From the NCBI GenBank assembly GCA_021205585.1, contig JAJPXI010000030.1, positions 1,159 to 17,765 of the forward strand: a stretch of 16,607 nucleotides of DNA, in the 5' to 3' direction. This stretch comes from Oscillospiraceae bacterium. Lineage in GTDB: Bacteria > Bacillota > Clostridia > Oscillospirales > Oscillospiraceae. Of the stretch, positions 7,899-14,606 are shown piece after piece (within the stretch, counting starts at the first letter, position 1; every line of letters starts with the position of its first letter). The notes under the pieces are model-generated. The model saw only the letters and a program-made list of their open reading frames with translations, did not search any database and was not told the DNA's origin. Both the position numbers and the translations under genes were made by a program.

Positions 7899-9269
7899 CT
7901 ATCTTCTCCTGCGGTGGGAGGAACCGCTGTAGCTGTAGGAGCGGCGGCTGCGCTTGCGGCGGCGGCGGGAGGAAATCAGGAGGATGAGTACGATTATCAA
8001 TACGAAGAACAGCACCACCGCCACCTTGAACCAGGTGGAGGCCACCAGCTTTTGCCCCCGGTCCACCAGGTAAAGCAGCTGGGAGCGCTCCACGTCGTTC
8101 ATGGCCACCAAATCCACGGAGCCGTACACCGTCTCCACCCCGGTGTCCTCGTCCACATAGGACACGGTCAGCTGACCCAGCACCTGCCCCTGGCTGACCG
8201 GGGCCTCCACGCTTTCGGCGTATAGCTCCGGGGTCAAAATCAGGCTCTCCAAATCCAGGTCGTTGGCCACCAGGGCGGACAGACTGCCGTCTGGATAGAC
8301 CAGCACATAGTCGGTGTCGGACAGGGTGACGGCCACTTCTGTAATGGGCTCAGTGCTGTCCAGCAGGGTGGTGTAACTGAAATTGTCAAAGCCCCAGTCC
8401 AGCAGGGTGATGGTCTCCGCGAAATTCATGCGCTTGTAGCTGCCGTCCGACTGGGGGGACAGTTCCGCCCCCAGCACCACGCAGTACAAAGTGCGCCCGT
8501 CCTCCTCGGCGGCGGAGACCAGGCAGTACCCCGCCTGGGAGGTGGAGCCGGTCTTGATGCCGATGGCGGAGGAGTAGAGGTAGCCGGAGTAATACATATT
8601 GGTAATCAGGGCGTTGGTGTTGTAAAACGTCCGCTCTTCGCTGAGATTGGTGGCGGCCACAGTGTACTCCCCGGTGGCCACAATCTCCCGGAAGGTTTCG
8701 TTCTCCATGGCCTGCCTGGACAGCAGATAGATGTCCCAGGCGGTGGTGTAGTGGTCGTCGTCGTGCAGCCCGTGGGTGTTGACATAGTGGGTGCCCTCCA
8801 TGCCCAACTCTTCGGCCCGCTGATTCATCAGCGCCACGAAATCCTCAATGCTGCCGGACACGGCGTAGGCCAGCACGTTGCAGGCCTCGCAGGCGGAGGG
8901 CAGCATGGCGCAGTACAGCAGATCCAAAACGGACATCTCCTCGCCGCTCTGAATGTTCTGGGTGGAGCTGCCCGACTCCAAATCATCGTAAATCCAGCTG
9001 GGGGCGGTGATGACCTGGTCCAGGTCCAGATCCCCCCGGTCCACCGCTTCCAGGGTCAGCAGGGCGGTCATAATCTTGGTGATGCTGGCCGGGTAGCGCT
9101 GCTCCGTGGCGTTGAGTTCGTAGAGTACCGTCTCGTTCTCCGCGTCCACCAGCAGGGCGGCGGTGGCCTCCACCTCCGGGGACTCCAGGGCGAGGGCCGC
9201 CCCGGACAGGGGCAGGGCGAGGGCGCATATTAAAATCAAAAAACGGCGGAAGAAATGTAATTTTTTCAT
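7899..9269 (-). CDS. D-alanyl-D-alanine carboxypeptidase (DacF/PBP5-type, S11), C-terminal anchor
   Basis: Low-molecular-weight penicillin-binding protein, expected to remove terminal D-Ala from peptidoglycan stem peptides outside the membrane. It has 456 residues. A signal peptide spans about 1-28. The S11 domain has SITK (Ser62, Lys65) as the SxxK motif and KTG at 239-241. The position of the SxN motif reads Ser125-Ala126-Cys127, so the expected Asn is Cys (codon 8889-8891). A PBP5 C-terminal-like beta region covers roughly 300-395. A membrane span (about 413-433) and an Arg/Ser/Tyr-rich basic tail (435-456) end the protein, a more definite anchor than the amphipathic helix of PBP5. The ribosome site is AGGAGA before the ATG. 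It is monocistronic and converges on proA. The fold is sure; full catalytic activity is less sure because of Cys127. Confidence 0.92.
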   Translation of the reverse strand: MKKLHFFRRFLILICALALPLSGAALALESPEVEATAALLVDAENETVLYELNATEQRYPASITKIMTALLTLEAVDRGDLDLDQVITAPSWIYDDLESGSSTQNIQSGEEMSVLDLLYCAMLPSACEACNVLAYAVSGSIEDFVALMNQRAEELGMEGTHYVNTHGLHDDDHYTTAWDIYLLSRQAMENETFREIVATGEYTVAATNLSEERTFYNTNALITNMYYSGYLYSSAIGIKTGSTSQAGYCLVSAAEEDGRTLYCVVLGAELSPQSDGSYKRMNFAETITLLDWGFDNFSYTTLLDSTEPITEVAVTLSDTDYVLVYPDGSLSALVANDLDLESLILTPELYAESVEAPVSQGQVLGQLTVSYVDEDTGVETVYGSVDLVAMNDVERSQLLYLVDRGQKLVASTWFKVAVVLFFVLIIVLILLISSRRRRKRSRRSYSYSGSSHRRRR

Positions 9270-9288
9270 GGGATTCTCCTGTTGATTA

Positions 9289-9297
9289 TGGTATAAT
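9289..9297 (+). promoter_or_regulatory. Extended -10 promoter for the comEA-like/two-component operon
   Basis: TGGTATAAT (9289-9297) is a perfect TGn-TATAAT extended -10. The -35 position (about 9269-9274) is poor, which extended -10 promoters tolerate. The start would be near 9304, giving a leader of about 107 nt before the ATG at 9411. The site lies only about 20 bp from the start codon of the divergent carboxypeptidase gene and inside that gene's predicted leader. Confidence 0.6.
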
Positions 9298-9359
9298 ACT
9301 TTATGGAACGGTTCCGGTGGACGGAAGGCCGGGTGGTTTCATCGTCTGTTTTTAGACAC

Positions 9360-9388
9360 ATTATATCAAAATTCCTTCTTTTGCGCAA
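9360..9388 (-). promoter_or_regulatory. Candidate promoter of the carboxypeptidase gene
   Basis: On the minus strand TTGCGC (9388-9383) and a perfect TATAAT (9365-9360) are 17 nt apart. Transcription would begin near 9353, about 84 nt before the start codon. It faces the plus-strand promoter at 9289-9297, so the first 50 nt or so of the two transcripts would be complementary. Confidence 0.6.
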
Positions 9389-9410
9389 CGGGGAAAGGGG
9401 AGGAAATTTT

Positions 9411-9785
9411 ATGAAGCTTTCCGGCGTGGAGCGGGGCGTCCTCATCGCCGCAGTGGTCTTTGTGCTGGGGACGGCGGGTTATTTCCTGGAGCAGCAGTGG
9501 AGCCGGGGGGACTACGCGGTACAGACCCAGACCCTGCTGATTCAATCGGAGGATACGGAGCAGGCCGGGGAAGAGGAAGAACAGGCCCAGGAGCTGGTCA
9601 ACATCAACACCGCCGACGCGGAGCTGCTGGAGACCCTGCCCGGCATCGGCCCCGTCAAGGCCCAGGCCATCGTGGAGGACCGGGAGGAAAACGGGCCCTT
9701 CACCGTAGTAGAGGATCTGATCCGGGTGCCGGGAATCGGGGAGAGTACCCTGGAGGCAATGCTGGAATATATTACCGTGGAATAG
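9411..9785 (+). CDS. ComEA-like helix-hairpin-helix membrane protein
   Basis: 124-residue protein with one membrane span (about 8-26), an acidic linker (about 46-60, rich in Glu and Gln), and a C-terminal ComEA-type helix-hairpin-helix pair. That pair begins LVNINTADAELLETLPGIGPVKA (62-84) and continues through the second hairpin VPGIGEST (106-113). In the family this domain binds double-stranded DNA at the cell surface during transformation. Short versions lacking the SLBB domain, as here, are common in Clostridia and their role is less certain. The ATG at 9411 is chosen over an upstream in-frame ATG at 9303 because of a strong AGGGGAGG site at 9395-9403. The upstream frame would also add a non-conserved extension before the membrane span. 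It ends 9 nt before a response regulator and is probably co-transcribed with it. Confidence 0.85.
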   Translation: MKLSGVERGVLIAAVVFVLGTAGYFLEQQWSRGDYAVQTQTLLIQSEDTEQAGEEEEQAQELVNINTADAELLETLPGIGPVKAQAIVEDREENGPFTVVEDLIRVPGIGESTLEAMLEYITVE

Positions 9786-9794
9786 GAGAAGAAT

Positions 9795-10487
9795 ATGCCA
9801 AAGATTTTAGTGGTAGACGACGAGCCCGTGCTGGTCAAGGGCATCAAATTCAACCTGGAAAACGAGGGCTACCAAGTGGAGGTGGGCCGCGACGGGGAGG
9901 AGGCCGTGGCCCTGGCGAAGGACGGCGGGTTCGACCTGATTATCCTGGATCTGATGATGCCGAAAATCGACGGGCTCCAGGCGTGCATGGAGATTCGGGC
10001 CTTTTCCAACGTGCCCATCATCATGCTGACCGCCCGCAGCGAGGACACGGACAAGCTCATCGGCTTTGAGTACGGGGCGGACGACTATATCACCAAGCCC
10101 TTTAATATCCTGGAGGTCAAGGCCCGCATCCGCGCCCTGCTGCGCCGGGCGGGAACGTCCGGCCAGAAGCAGCAGGACTGGGAGCGGCTGCGCGCCGGGC
10201 ATATCACCCTGGAGCCGGAGGCCCGTGCCGCATGGAAAGGGGAGACACCCGTGGAGCTGACCGCCAAGGAGTTCGACCTGATGGAGCTGCTGCTGCGCAA
10301 CCCCGGACGGGTGTACTCCAGGGAAAATCTGCTGAACCTGGTCTGGGGCTATGAGTATGTGGGGGATTACCGCACGGTGGACGTGCATGTGCGCCGCCTG
10401 CGGGAGAAGCTGGAGCTGGATCCCGCCAAGCCCCGGATTATCATGACCAAATGGGGCATCGGGTACTATCTGGCCGCGTCGGAATAA
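9795..10487 (+). CDS. OmpR/PhoB-family response regulator (WalR/PhoP-like)
   Basis: 230-residue two-component transcription factor. The receiver domain (1-120) has the acidic pair Asp8-Asp9, the phosphoacceptor Asp52 in LIILDLMMPKIDG, switch residue Thr79 and Lys101 in ITKPF. The C-terminal winged-helix DNA-binding domain (about 130-228) shows LTAKEFDLMELLLRNPGRV, a recognition-helix region YRTVDVHVRRLREKL, and the wing KWGIGYYL. A GGAGAAG site precedes the ATG. The kinase gene follows after 30 nt, so the pair is a cognate system. General sequence flavour is WalR/PhoP/ResD-like. I cannot tell which regulon it controls. Confidence 0.93.
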   Translation: MPKILVVDDEPVLVKGIKFNLENEGYQVEVGRDGEEAVALAKDGGFDLIILDLMMPKIDGLQACMEIRAFSNVPIIMLTARSEDTDKLIGFEYGADDYITKPFNILEVKARIRALLRRAGTSGQKQQDWERLRAGHITLEPEARAAWKGETPVELTAKEFDLMELLLRNPGRVYSRENLLNLVWGYEYVGDYRTVDVHVRRLREKLELDPAKPRIIMTKWGIGYYLAASE

Positions 10488-10517
10488 CAGGGGCCGCGCC
10501 GGAGGGGAGGGGACGCT

Positions 10518-11975
10518 GTGGAGGAAAAAAAGAAAAAGCCCTGGAGGCGTTCCCTCCAGGTGCGCTTCGCCCTGACGTACATCGCGGTCATCGCCGCCGT
10601 GCTGCTGCTGCTGAACATCTACCCGGTGATGGTGGCCCAGGACTTTATTTTCAAGTCCAAACAGGACTCCCTGCAAAGCCAGACCGCCGTCATGGCCTCG
10701 GCCCTGGCCGGGCTGGAGACGCTGAGCAAGGCCGGGGTGGAGCGGGTTATGGAGCAGCTGGACAGCGCGGGCCTGACCCGCGTGCTGGTGACCGATACCA
10801 ACGCCATGGTGCTCTACGACTCTGCCGAAAGCGGCGGCGCCGTCTATCGGTACGCCCTGCTCCAGGAGACCCGCCAGGCCCTGAGCGGGAACACGGTGTT
10901 TTACAGCGTGTATCAAAACGGGCAGTTTGAAAGCCGGGCGGCCTCGCCCATCGTCTACCGCAACGGCGTCATCGGCACGGTCATCCTCTACGAGGAGGAC
11001 GCGGAGCAGGCGGCTCTGCTTCAGCGGGTGCAGAACAACCTGACCTCCCTGTCCCTGGTAGTCACGGCGGTGGTCATCGTGGTGAGCGTGCTGCTCTCCA
11101 AGGCCATGACATCCCGCGTCAGCGCCCTGCTCAAGGCCATCGGCATCGTGCGGGAGGGCAATTACAGCCACCGGATTCAGCTGCGGGGCCGGGACGAGCT
11201 GGCCCAGATGGCCGACGAGTTCAACCAGCTGACAGGCCGCCTCCAGACCACGGAGGAGGTGCGCCGCCGCTTTGTCTCCGATGCCTCCCACGAGCTGAAA
11301 ACCCCCCTGGCCTCCATCCGCCTGCTGACCGACTCCATCCTGCAAAGCGAGAGCATCGACATGGACACGGCCAGGGAGTTTGTGGGCGACATCGGGGAGG
11401 AGGCCGACCGGTTGATTCGCATCTCCGAGCGCCTGCTGACTCTGACCCGGCTGGACGCCCAGCTGGAGCCGGTCAGAACGCCCACCCGCCTGGAGGACGT
11501 GGTGGGGCGGGTGGAGCATATGCTGCGCCCCCTGGCCAACGCGGGGCAGATCGAGCTGACCTGCCAGCTGGAGCGGGACTGCACCGTGGAGGCCAACCCG
11601 GACGACCTGTATCAAATCGTATTCAACCTGATTGAAAACGCCATTAAGTACAACTATCCCGGCGGGCAGGTGCTGGTGCGCCTGTGGCGGCGGGAGGGGG
11701 AAATTTTTCTCCAGGTGGAGGACACCGGCGTGGGTATCCCGGAGGAGGATCTGGACCGCGTCTTTGACCGCTTTTACCGGGTGGACAAGGCCCGCTCCAG
11801 GGCGGCGGGGGGCACCGGCCTGGGGCTGTCCATCGTCCGCTCCATGGCCCGGCAGTACGGCGGCGCGGTCAGCGCCCGGCGCAACCAGCCCAAGGGCTCC
11901 GTCTTTCTGGTGCGGCTGCCCGCCTGGGAAGGCGCTGAAAGTGCCGGAGAGGAGAAGGGGGGAGGCCAGCCGTGA
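10518..11975 (+). CDS. Membrane sensor histidine kinase (HAMP-HisKA-HATPase_c)
   Basis: 485-residue kinase partnering the preceding regulator. A basic N terminus is followed by membrane span 1 (about 17-39), an extracytoplasmic sensor of about 135 residues, span 2 (about 174-194), and a HAMP linker (about 195-248). HisKA follows, with His258 in VSDASHELKTPLASIR. The ATPase domain shows the N box LIENAIKYNYPGG (371-383), the G1 box DTGVGIP (402-408), the F box DRVFDRFYRVD and the G2 box GTGLGLSIV (432-440). There is no PAS domain, unlike WalK. The GTG at 10518 follows a GGAGGGGAGGGG stretch, and the protein then begins with a run of Glu and Lys. The stop overlaps the start of the downstream lipoprotein gene (GTGA). 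The ligand is unknown. Confidence 0.93.
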   Translation: MEEKKKKPWRRSLQVRFALTYIAVIAAVLLLLNIYPVMVAQDFIFKSKQDSLQSQTAVMASALAGLETLSKAGVERVMEQLDSAGLTRVLVTDTNAMVLYDSAESGGAVYRYALLQETRQALSGNTVFYSVYQNGQFESRAASPIVYRNGVIGTVILYEEDAEQAALLQRVQNNLTSLSLVVTAVVIVVSVLLSKAMTSRVSALLKAIGIVREGNYSHRIQLRGRDELAQMADEFNQLTGRLQTTEEVRRRFVSDASHELKTPLASIRLLTDSILQSESIDMDTAREFVGDIGEEADRLIRISERLLTLTRLDAQLEPVRTPTRLEDVVGRVEHMLRPLANAGQIELTCQLERDCTVEANPDDLYQIVFNLIENAIKYNYPGGQVLVRLWRREGEIFLQVEDTGVGIPEEDLDRVFDRFYRVDKARSRAAGGTGLGLSIVRSMARQYGGAVSARRNQPKGSVFLVRLPAWEGAESAGEEKGGGQP

Positions 11976-12859
11976 AACGCCTGATTGCCCTAACGGCGTG
12001 CCTGCTGACCCTGACCGGCTGCTTGTACGTCAGGCAGAGCGGGGAGGAGACGGAGCAGCTGGGGCTGTGGTTCGCCGTCGTCCAGGACGGCGGCTGGGGG
12101 CAGGAGTCCGTGGTCGCCCTGGAAACGCGGGACTGGGAGGACGAGCCGGACGCCCAGGCCCTGCTGGCGGCCCTGCTGGCCGGGCCGGAGGGGGAGGGGC
12201 TGTACACCCCCTTCCCGGAGGGCCTGTCCGTGCTGGAGCTGACGGTGGAGGACGGGCTGGCCCAAGTCAATTTCAACGAGCAGTACGGGGGGCTCAGCGG
12301 CTTTGAGCTGACCCTGGCGGACTACTGCGTGGCCCTGACCCTGTGCCAGCTGGAGGAAATCGAAACGGTGCGCATCCTGGTGGAGGGGGAGCTGCTGCCC
12401 TACCGCAGCCGCCAGGATTTGCGGGCCAGCGACATCCTGCTGGCAGTGGGCGGGGAGGACGACGACAGCTTTATCGCCGCGCTGTACTTCCCCTGCCAGG
12501 ACGGGAGCTTCCAGGTGGAATACCGCCTGGTGGAGCCGGAGGGCGGCAGCGCGGAGGAGAGTGTCCTGGCCCAGCTGCTGGCCGGGCCGGAGACGGCGGA
12601 GGGCTGCCTGTCCCTCCCGGCGGGGACGTCCCTGCTGAGCGTAAGCGTGGAGGACGGGGTGTGCCTGGTAGACTTGTCCGGCGAATTCGTCTTCGCCGCC
12701 CCCGACGGGGAGGAGACCGCCGGCGCCACATTATACGCCGTGGTCAATACCCTGTGCGCCCTGAAAGACGTTGACCAGGTGCGCGTCCTGGTGGAAGGGG
12801 AGACCCTGGAGAGCTACGGCCCCGTATCCATCACCGGCCCCCTGACCGCCACGGAATAA
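11972..12859 (+). CDS. Lipoprotein with two GerMN domains
   Basis: 295-residue exported lipoprotein. The signal peptide ends in the lipobox LTGC, with Cys17 as the lipidation site. Two GerMN-type domains follow. The first (about 45-140) contains LLAALLAGPEGEG and SVLELTVEDGLAQVNFNEQY. The second (about 165-280) contains VLAQLLAGPETAEG and LLSVSVEDGVCLVDLSGEF. GerMN domains occur in the spore protein GerM and in the actinobacterial lipoprotein LpqB. The GTG at 11972 overlaps the kinase stop by 4 nt and has GGGGGGAGG at 11957-11964, so translation is probably coupled to the kinase. This gene order suggests that the lipoprotein modulates the kinase sensor outside the membrane, as proposed for LpqB and MtrB. 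That link is inference. Confidence 0.88.
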   Translation: MKRLIALTACLLTLTGCLYVRQSGEETEQLGLWFAVVQDGGWGQESVVALETRDWEDEPDAQALLAALLAGPEGEGLYTPFPEGLSVLELTVEDGLAQVNFNEQYGGLSGFELTLADYCVALTLCQLEEIETVRILVEGELLPYRSRQDLRASDILLAVGGEDDDSFIAALYFPCQDGSFQVEYRLVEPEGGSAEESVLAQLLAGPETAEGCLSLPAGTSLLSVSVEDGVCLVDLSGEFVFAAPDGEETAGATLYAVVNTLCALKDVDQVRVLVEGETLESYGPVSITGPLTATE

Positions 12860-12897
12860 CCCGCGTCGTCCAAAGCCGGGATTGACGAGGCTGCGGG
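12860..12897. repeat. Imperfect inverted repeat overlapping the metY -35
   Basis: CCCGC (12860-12864) pairs with GCGGG (12893-12897), and inside it TCGTC (12866-12870) pairs with GACGA (12884-12888). The inner right arm lies within the metY -35 element. It may be a weak terminator for the upstream operon (no U run is present) or an operator for a sulfur regulator. Neither is shown. Confidence 0.3.
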
Positions 12898-12910
12898 AAG
12901 CGTGTAAAAT
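12882..12910 (+). promoter_or_regulatory. Sigma-A promoter of metY
   Basis: TTGACG (12882-12887) and TAAAAT (12905-12910) are separated by 17 nt, each one base off consensus. The start should be near 12917, about 33 nt before the ATG. The leader is too short for a SAM riboswitch or T-box, so control of this gene must act at the promoter or elsewhere. Confidence 0.8.
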
Positions 12911-12949
12911 AAACACATTGTAAAGGCACAGAATAGAAGGGAGTTTGTT

Positions 12950-14224
12950 ATGAAAATCAGCACCGACTGCATTCACGCGGGCTACCGGCCCGCCAATGGG
13001 GAGCCGCGGAACATCCCCATTATCCAGTCCACCACCTTCCGCTATGAGACCAGCGAGGCCATGGGCAAGCTGTTCGACCTGGAGGAGAGCGGCTATTTTT
13101 ACACCCGCCTGCAAAACCCCACCAACGACCGGGTGGCCGCCAAAATCGCCGCCCTGGAGGGGGGGACGGCTGCCATGCTGACCTCCTCCGGCCAGGCCGC
13201 CAATTTTTACGCCGTGTTCAATATCGCCTCCTGCGGCGACCATGTGGTGGCCTCTTCGGCCATCTACGGCGGCACCTTCAATCTGTTTGCCGTCACCATG
13301 AAGCGCATGGGCATTGAGTTTACCTTTGTGGAGCCGGACTGCTCCCTGGAGGAGCTGGAGGCCGCTTTCCGGCCCAACACCAAGGCGGTGTTCGGGGAGA
13401 CCATCGCCAACCCCGCCCTGTCGGTGTTGGACATCCAGCGCTTTGCCGACGCCGCCCACGCCCACGGCGTCCCCCTGATTGTGGACAACACTTTCCCCAC
13501 GCCGGTCAACTGCCGCCCTTTCCAGTGGGGCGCGGACATCGTGACCCACTCCACCACTAAGTACATGGACGGCCACGCCAACGCGGTGGGCGGCTGCATT
13601 GTGGACAGCGGGAAGTTTGACTGGACCCGGTATCCCGACCGGTTCCCCGGCCTGTGTACCCCGGACGAGAGCTACCACGGCGTGACCTATACCGAGCGCT
13701 TCGGCCTGGAGGGGGCCTTTATCACCAAGGCCACCGCCCAGCTGATGCGGGACTTCGGCTCCATCCCCGCGCCCATGAACGCCTATCTTCTGAATGTGGG
13801 CCTGGAGACCCTGCCCCTGCGCATGGCCCGCCACTGTGAAAACGGCCAGCGTGTGGCTGAGTATCTGCAAAGCCACGAAAAGGTGGCCTGGGTCAAATAC
13901 CCCGGCCTGCCCGGTGACCGGCATTACGAACTGGCCCTGAAGTATATGCCAAACGGCACCTGCGGCGTGGTCTCCTTTGGGGTTAAGGGGGGGCGGGCGG
14001 CGGCCGAGCGGTTCATGGCCGGGCTGAAGCTGGCTTCCATCGCCACCCATGTGGCCGACGCCAAAACCTGCGTGCTTCACCCCGCCTCGGCCACCCACCG
14101 CCAGATGAACGACGAGGAGCTGGCCGCCGCCGGTGTTTCCCCCGACCTGGTGCGCTTCTCTGTGGGTATTGAGGACATCGAGGACATCCTGGCCGACCTG
14201 GAGCAGGCCCTGGCGGGCGTATAA
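12950..14224 (+). CDS. metY: O-acetylhomoserine sulfhydrylase (aminocarboxypropyltransferase)
   Basis: PLP enzyme of the Cys/Met metabolism family. It most likely converts O-acetylhomoserine and sulfide (or methanethiol) to homocysteine (or methionine) in the cytoplasm. The 424 residues fit the 425-430 of MetY better than the roughly 380-400 of MetB or methionine gamma-lyase. Motifs are IIQSTTFRY (25-32), YTRLQNPTNDR (51-61), TSSGQAANF (79-86), VDNTFPTP with Asp179, and the PLP lysine Lys204 in THSTTKYMDGH. The C-terminal HPASATHRQMNDEEL is typical of the family. An AAGGGAG site precedes the ATG. It has its own promoter and ends before a MITE-like palindrome and a strong terminator. Methionine gamma-lyase is the main alternative and is less likely. 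Confidence 0.9.
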   Translation: MKISTDCIHAGYRPANGEPRNIPIIQSTTFRYETSEAMGKLFDLEESGYFYTRLQNPTNDRVAAKIAALEGGTAAMLTSSGQAANFYAVFNIASCGDHVVASSAIYGGTFNLFAVTMKRMGIEFTFVEPDCSLEELEAAFRPNTKAVFGETIANPALSVLDIQRFADAAHAHGVPLIVDNTFPTPVNCRPFQWGADIVTHSTTKYMDGHANAVGGCIVDSGKFDWTRYPDRFPGLCTPDESYHGVTYTERFGLEGAFITKATAQLMRDFGSIPAPMNAYLLNVGLETLPLRMARHCENGQRVAEYLQSHEKVAWVKYPGLPGDRHYELALKYMPNGTCGVVSFGVKGGRAAAERFMAGLKLASIATHVADAKTCVLHPASATHRQMNDEELAAAGVSPDLVRFSVGIEDIEDILADLEQALAGV

Positions 14225-14235
14225 CGCATATTGTC

Positions 14236-14403
14236 TTAAGGCAACACCGCACAGAGCGGACTGCAGTGCCTTGCGGCAAATTTCCGCCAGAACCGCGTTG
14301 CAAAAGTTTGAAATACATACAGTATTCCTGCACTTTTGCGCCTTGTTCTGACGGAAATTTGACTCGCAATTCACTCTTGCCGCTCTGTGCGGTGTTGCCT
14401 TAA
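14236..14403. mobile_element. MITE-like palindromic element with 24-bp perfect terminal inverted repeats
   Basis: This 168-bp element has no coding capacity and is bounded by perfect 24-bp inverted repeats at 14236-14259 and 14380-14403. The ends read TTAAGGCAACACCGC and its complement. A second imperfect repeat lies inside: 14271-14293 pairs with 14345-14369 with few mismatches. A third 8-bp stem (GCAAAAGT, 14300-14307, with ACTTTTGC, 14332-14339) closes the centre. The whole folds into one long interrupted hairpin, as miniature inverted-repeat transposable elements do. TTAA is found at both ends and could be either part of the repeat or a 4-bp target duplication. It begins 12 nt after the metY stop codon, separating the gene from its terminator. 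Confidence 0.75.
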
Positions 14404-14432
14404 AAATAATGGAATACGGATTCAGGCTTTAT

Positions 14433-14473
14433 ATCCGGACACGGTGCCCAGCACCGTGTCCGGATGTTTTTTT
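14433..14473 (+). terminator. Strong intrinsic terminator of metY
   Basis: A perfect 15-bp stem pairs ATCCGGACACGGTGC (14433-14447) with its complement (14451-14465) over a 3-nt loop. A G and seven T residues (14467-14473) follow. The sequence from here to 14558 shows no clear promoter and no gene. Confidence 0.93.
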
Positions 14474-14558
14474 GGTGCATGGCACGTACGTTTTACAAAA
14501 GATTAACGCAGATTTGGCGCATGTGTGATAGCAGTGGAGGGAAAAAGTCCTTAAACTA

Positions 14559-14592
14559 TCCGTAGAAGCCCGGCGACAGGCCGGGAGACGGA
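14559..14592 (+). promoter_or_regulatory. Leader hairpin touching the ribosome site of a small membrane protein
   Basis: TCCGT (14559-14563) pairs with ACGGA (14588-14592), and inside it CCCGGC (14569-14574) pairs with GCCGGG (14580-14585) around a GACAG loop. An asymmetric internal loop (AGAAG against AG) separates the two helices. The AAGGAGG ribosome site starts at 14593, the next base after the stem. A structured leader placed so close to the Shine-Dalgarno suggests translational control. I do not recognise a known riboswitch class in it or in the 80 nt upstream. Confidence 0.45.
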
Positions 14593-14606
14593 AAGGAGGA
14601 AAAGTT

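Noticed and set aside
9303..9410. Longer N terminus for the ComEA-like protein from an ATG at 9303
   Set aside because: The ATG lies at or before the predicted transcription start and lacks a ribosome site. The ATG at 9411 has a strong one and gives a normal membrane-anchor N terminus.
9807..11615. A 602-codon open frame on the minus strand opposite the regulator and kinase genes
   Set aside because: It is the antisense shadow of two genes with complete family motifs. Its product is rich in His, Gln and Gly with no recognisable domain, typical of high-GC antisense frames.
12911..12949. SAM riboswitch or T-box controlling metY
   Set aside because: The promoter at 12882-12910 leaves a leader of only about 33 nt, too short for either.
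12731..14374. A 547-codon minus-strand frame opposite metY
   Set aside because: It starts inside the MITE-like palindrome and runs antisense to an intact PLP enzyme. Low-complexity His/Gly composition and no ribosome site.
14474..14606. Possible known riboswitch upstream of the 31-residue gene
   Set aside because: I compared it from memory with c-di-GMP, fluoride, preQ1, THF, ZTP, guanidine, cobalamin and glutamine classes and found no matching core. Only the hairpin at 14559-14592 is claimed.
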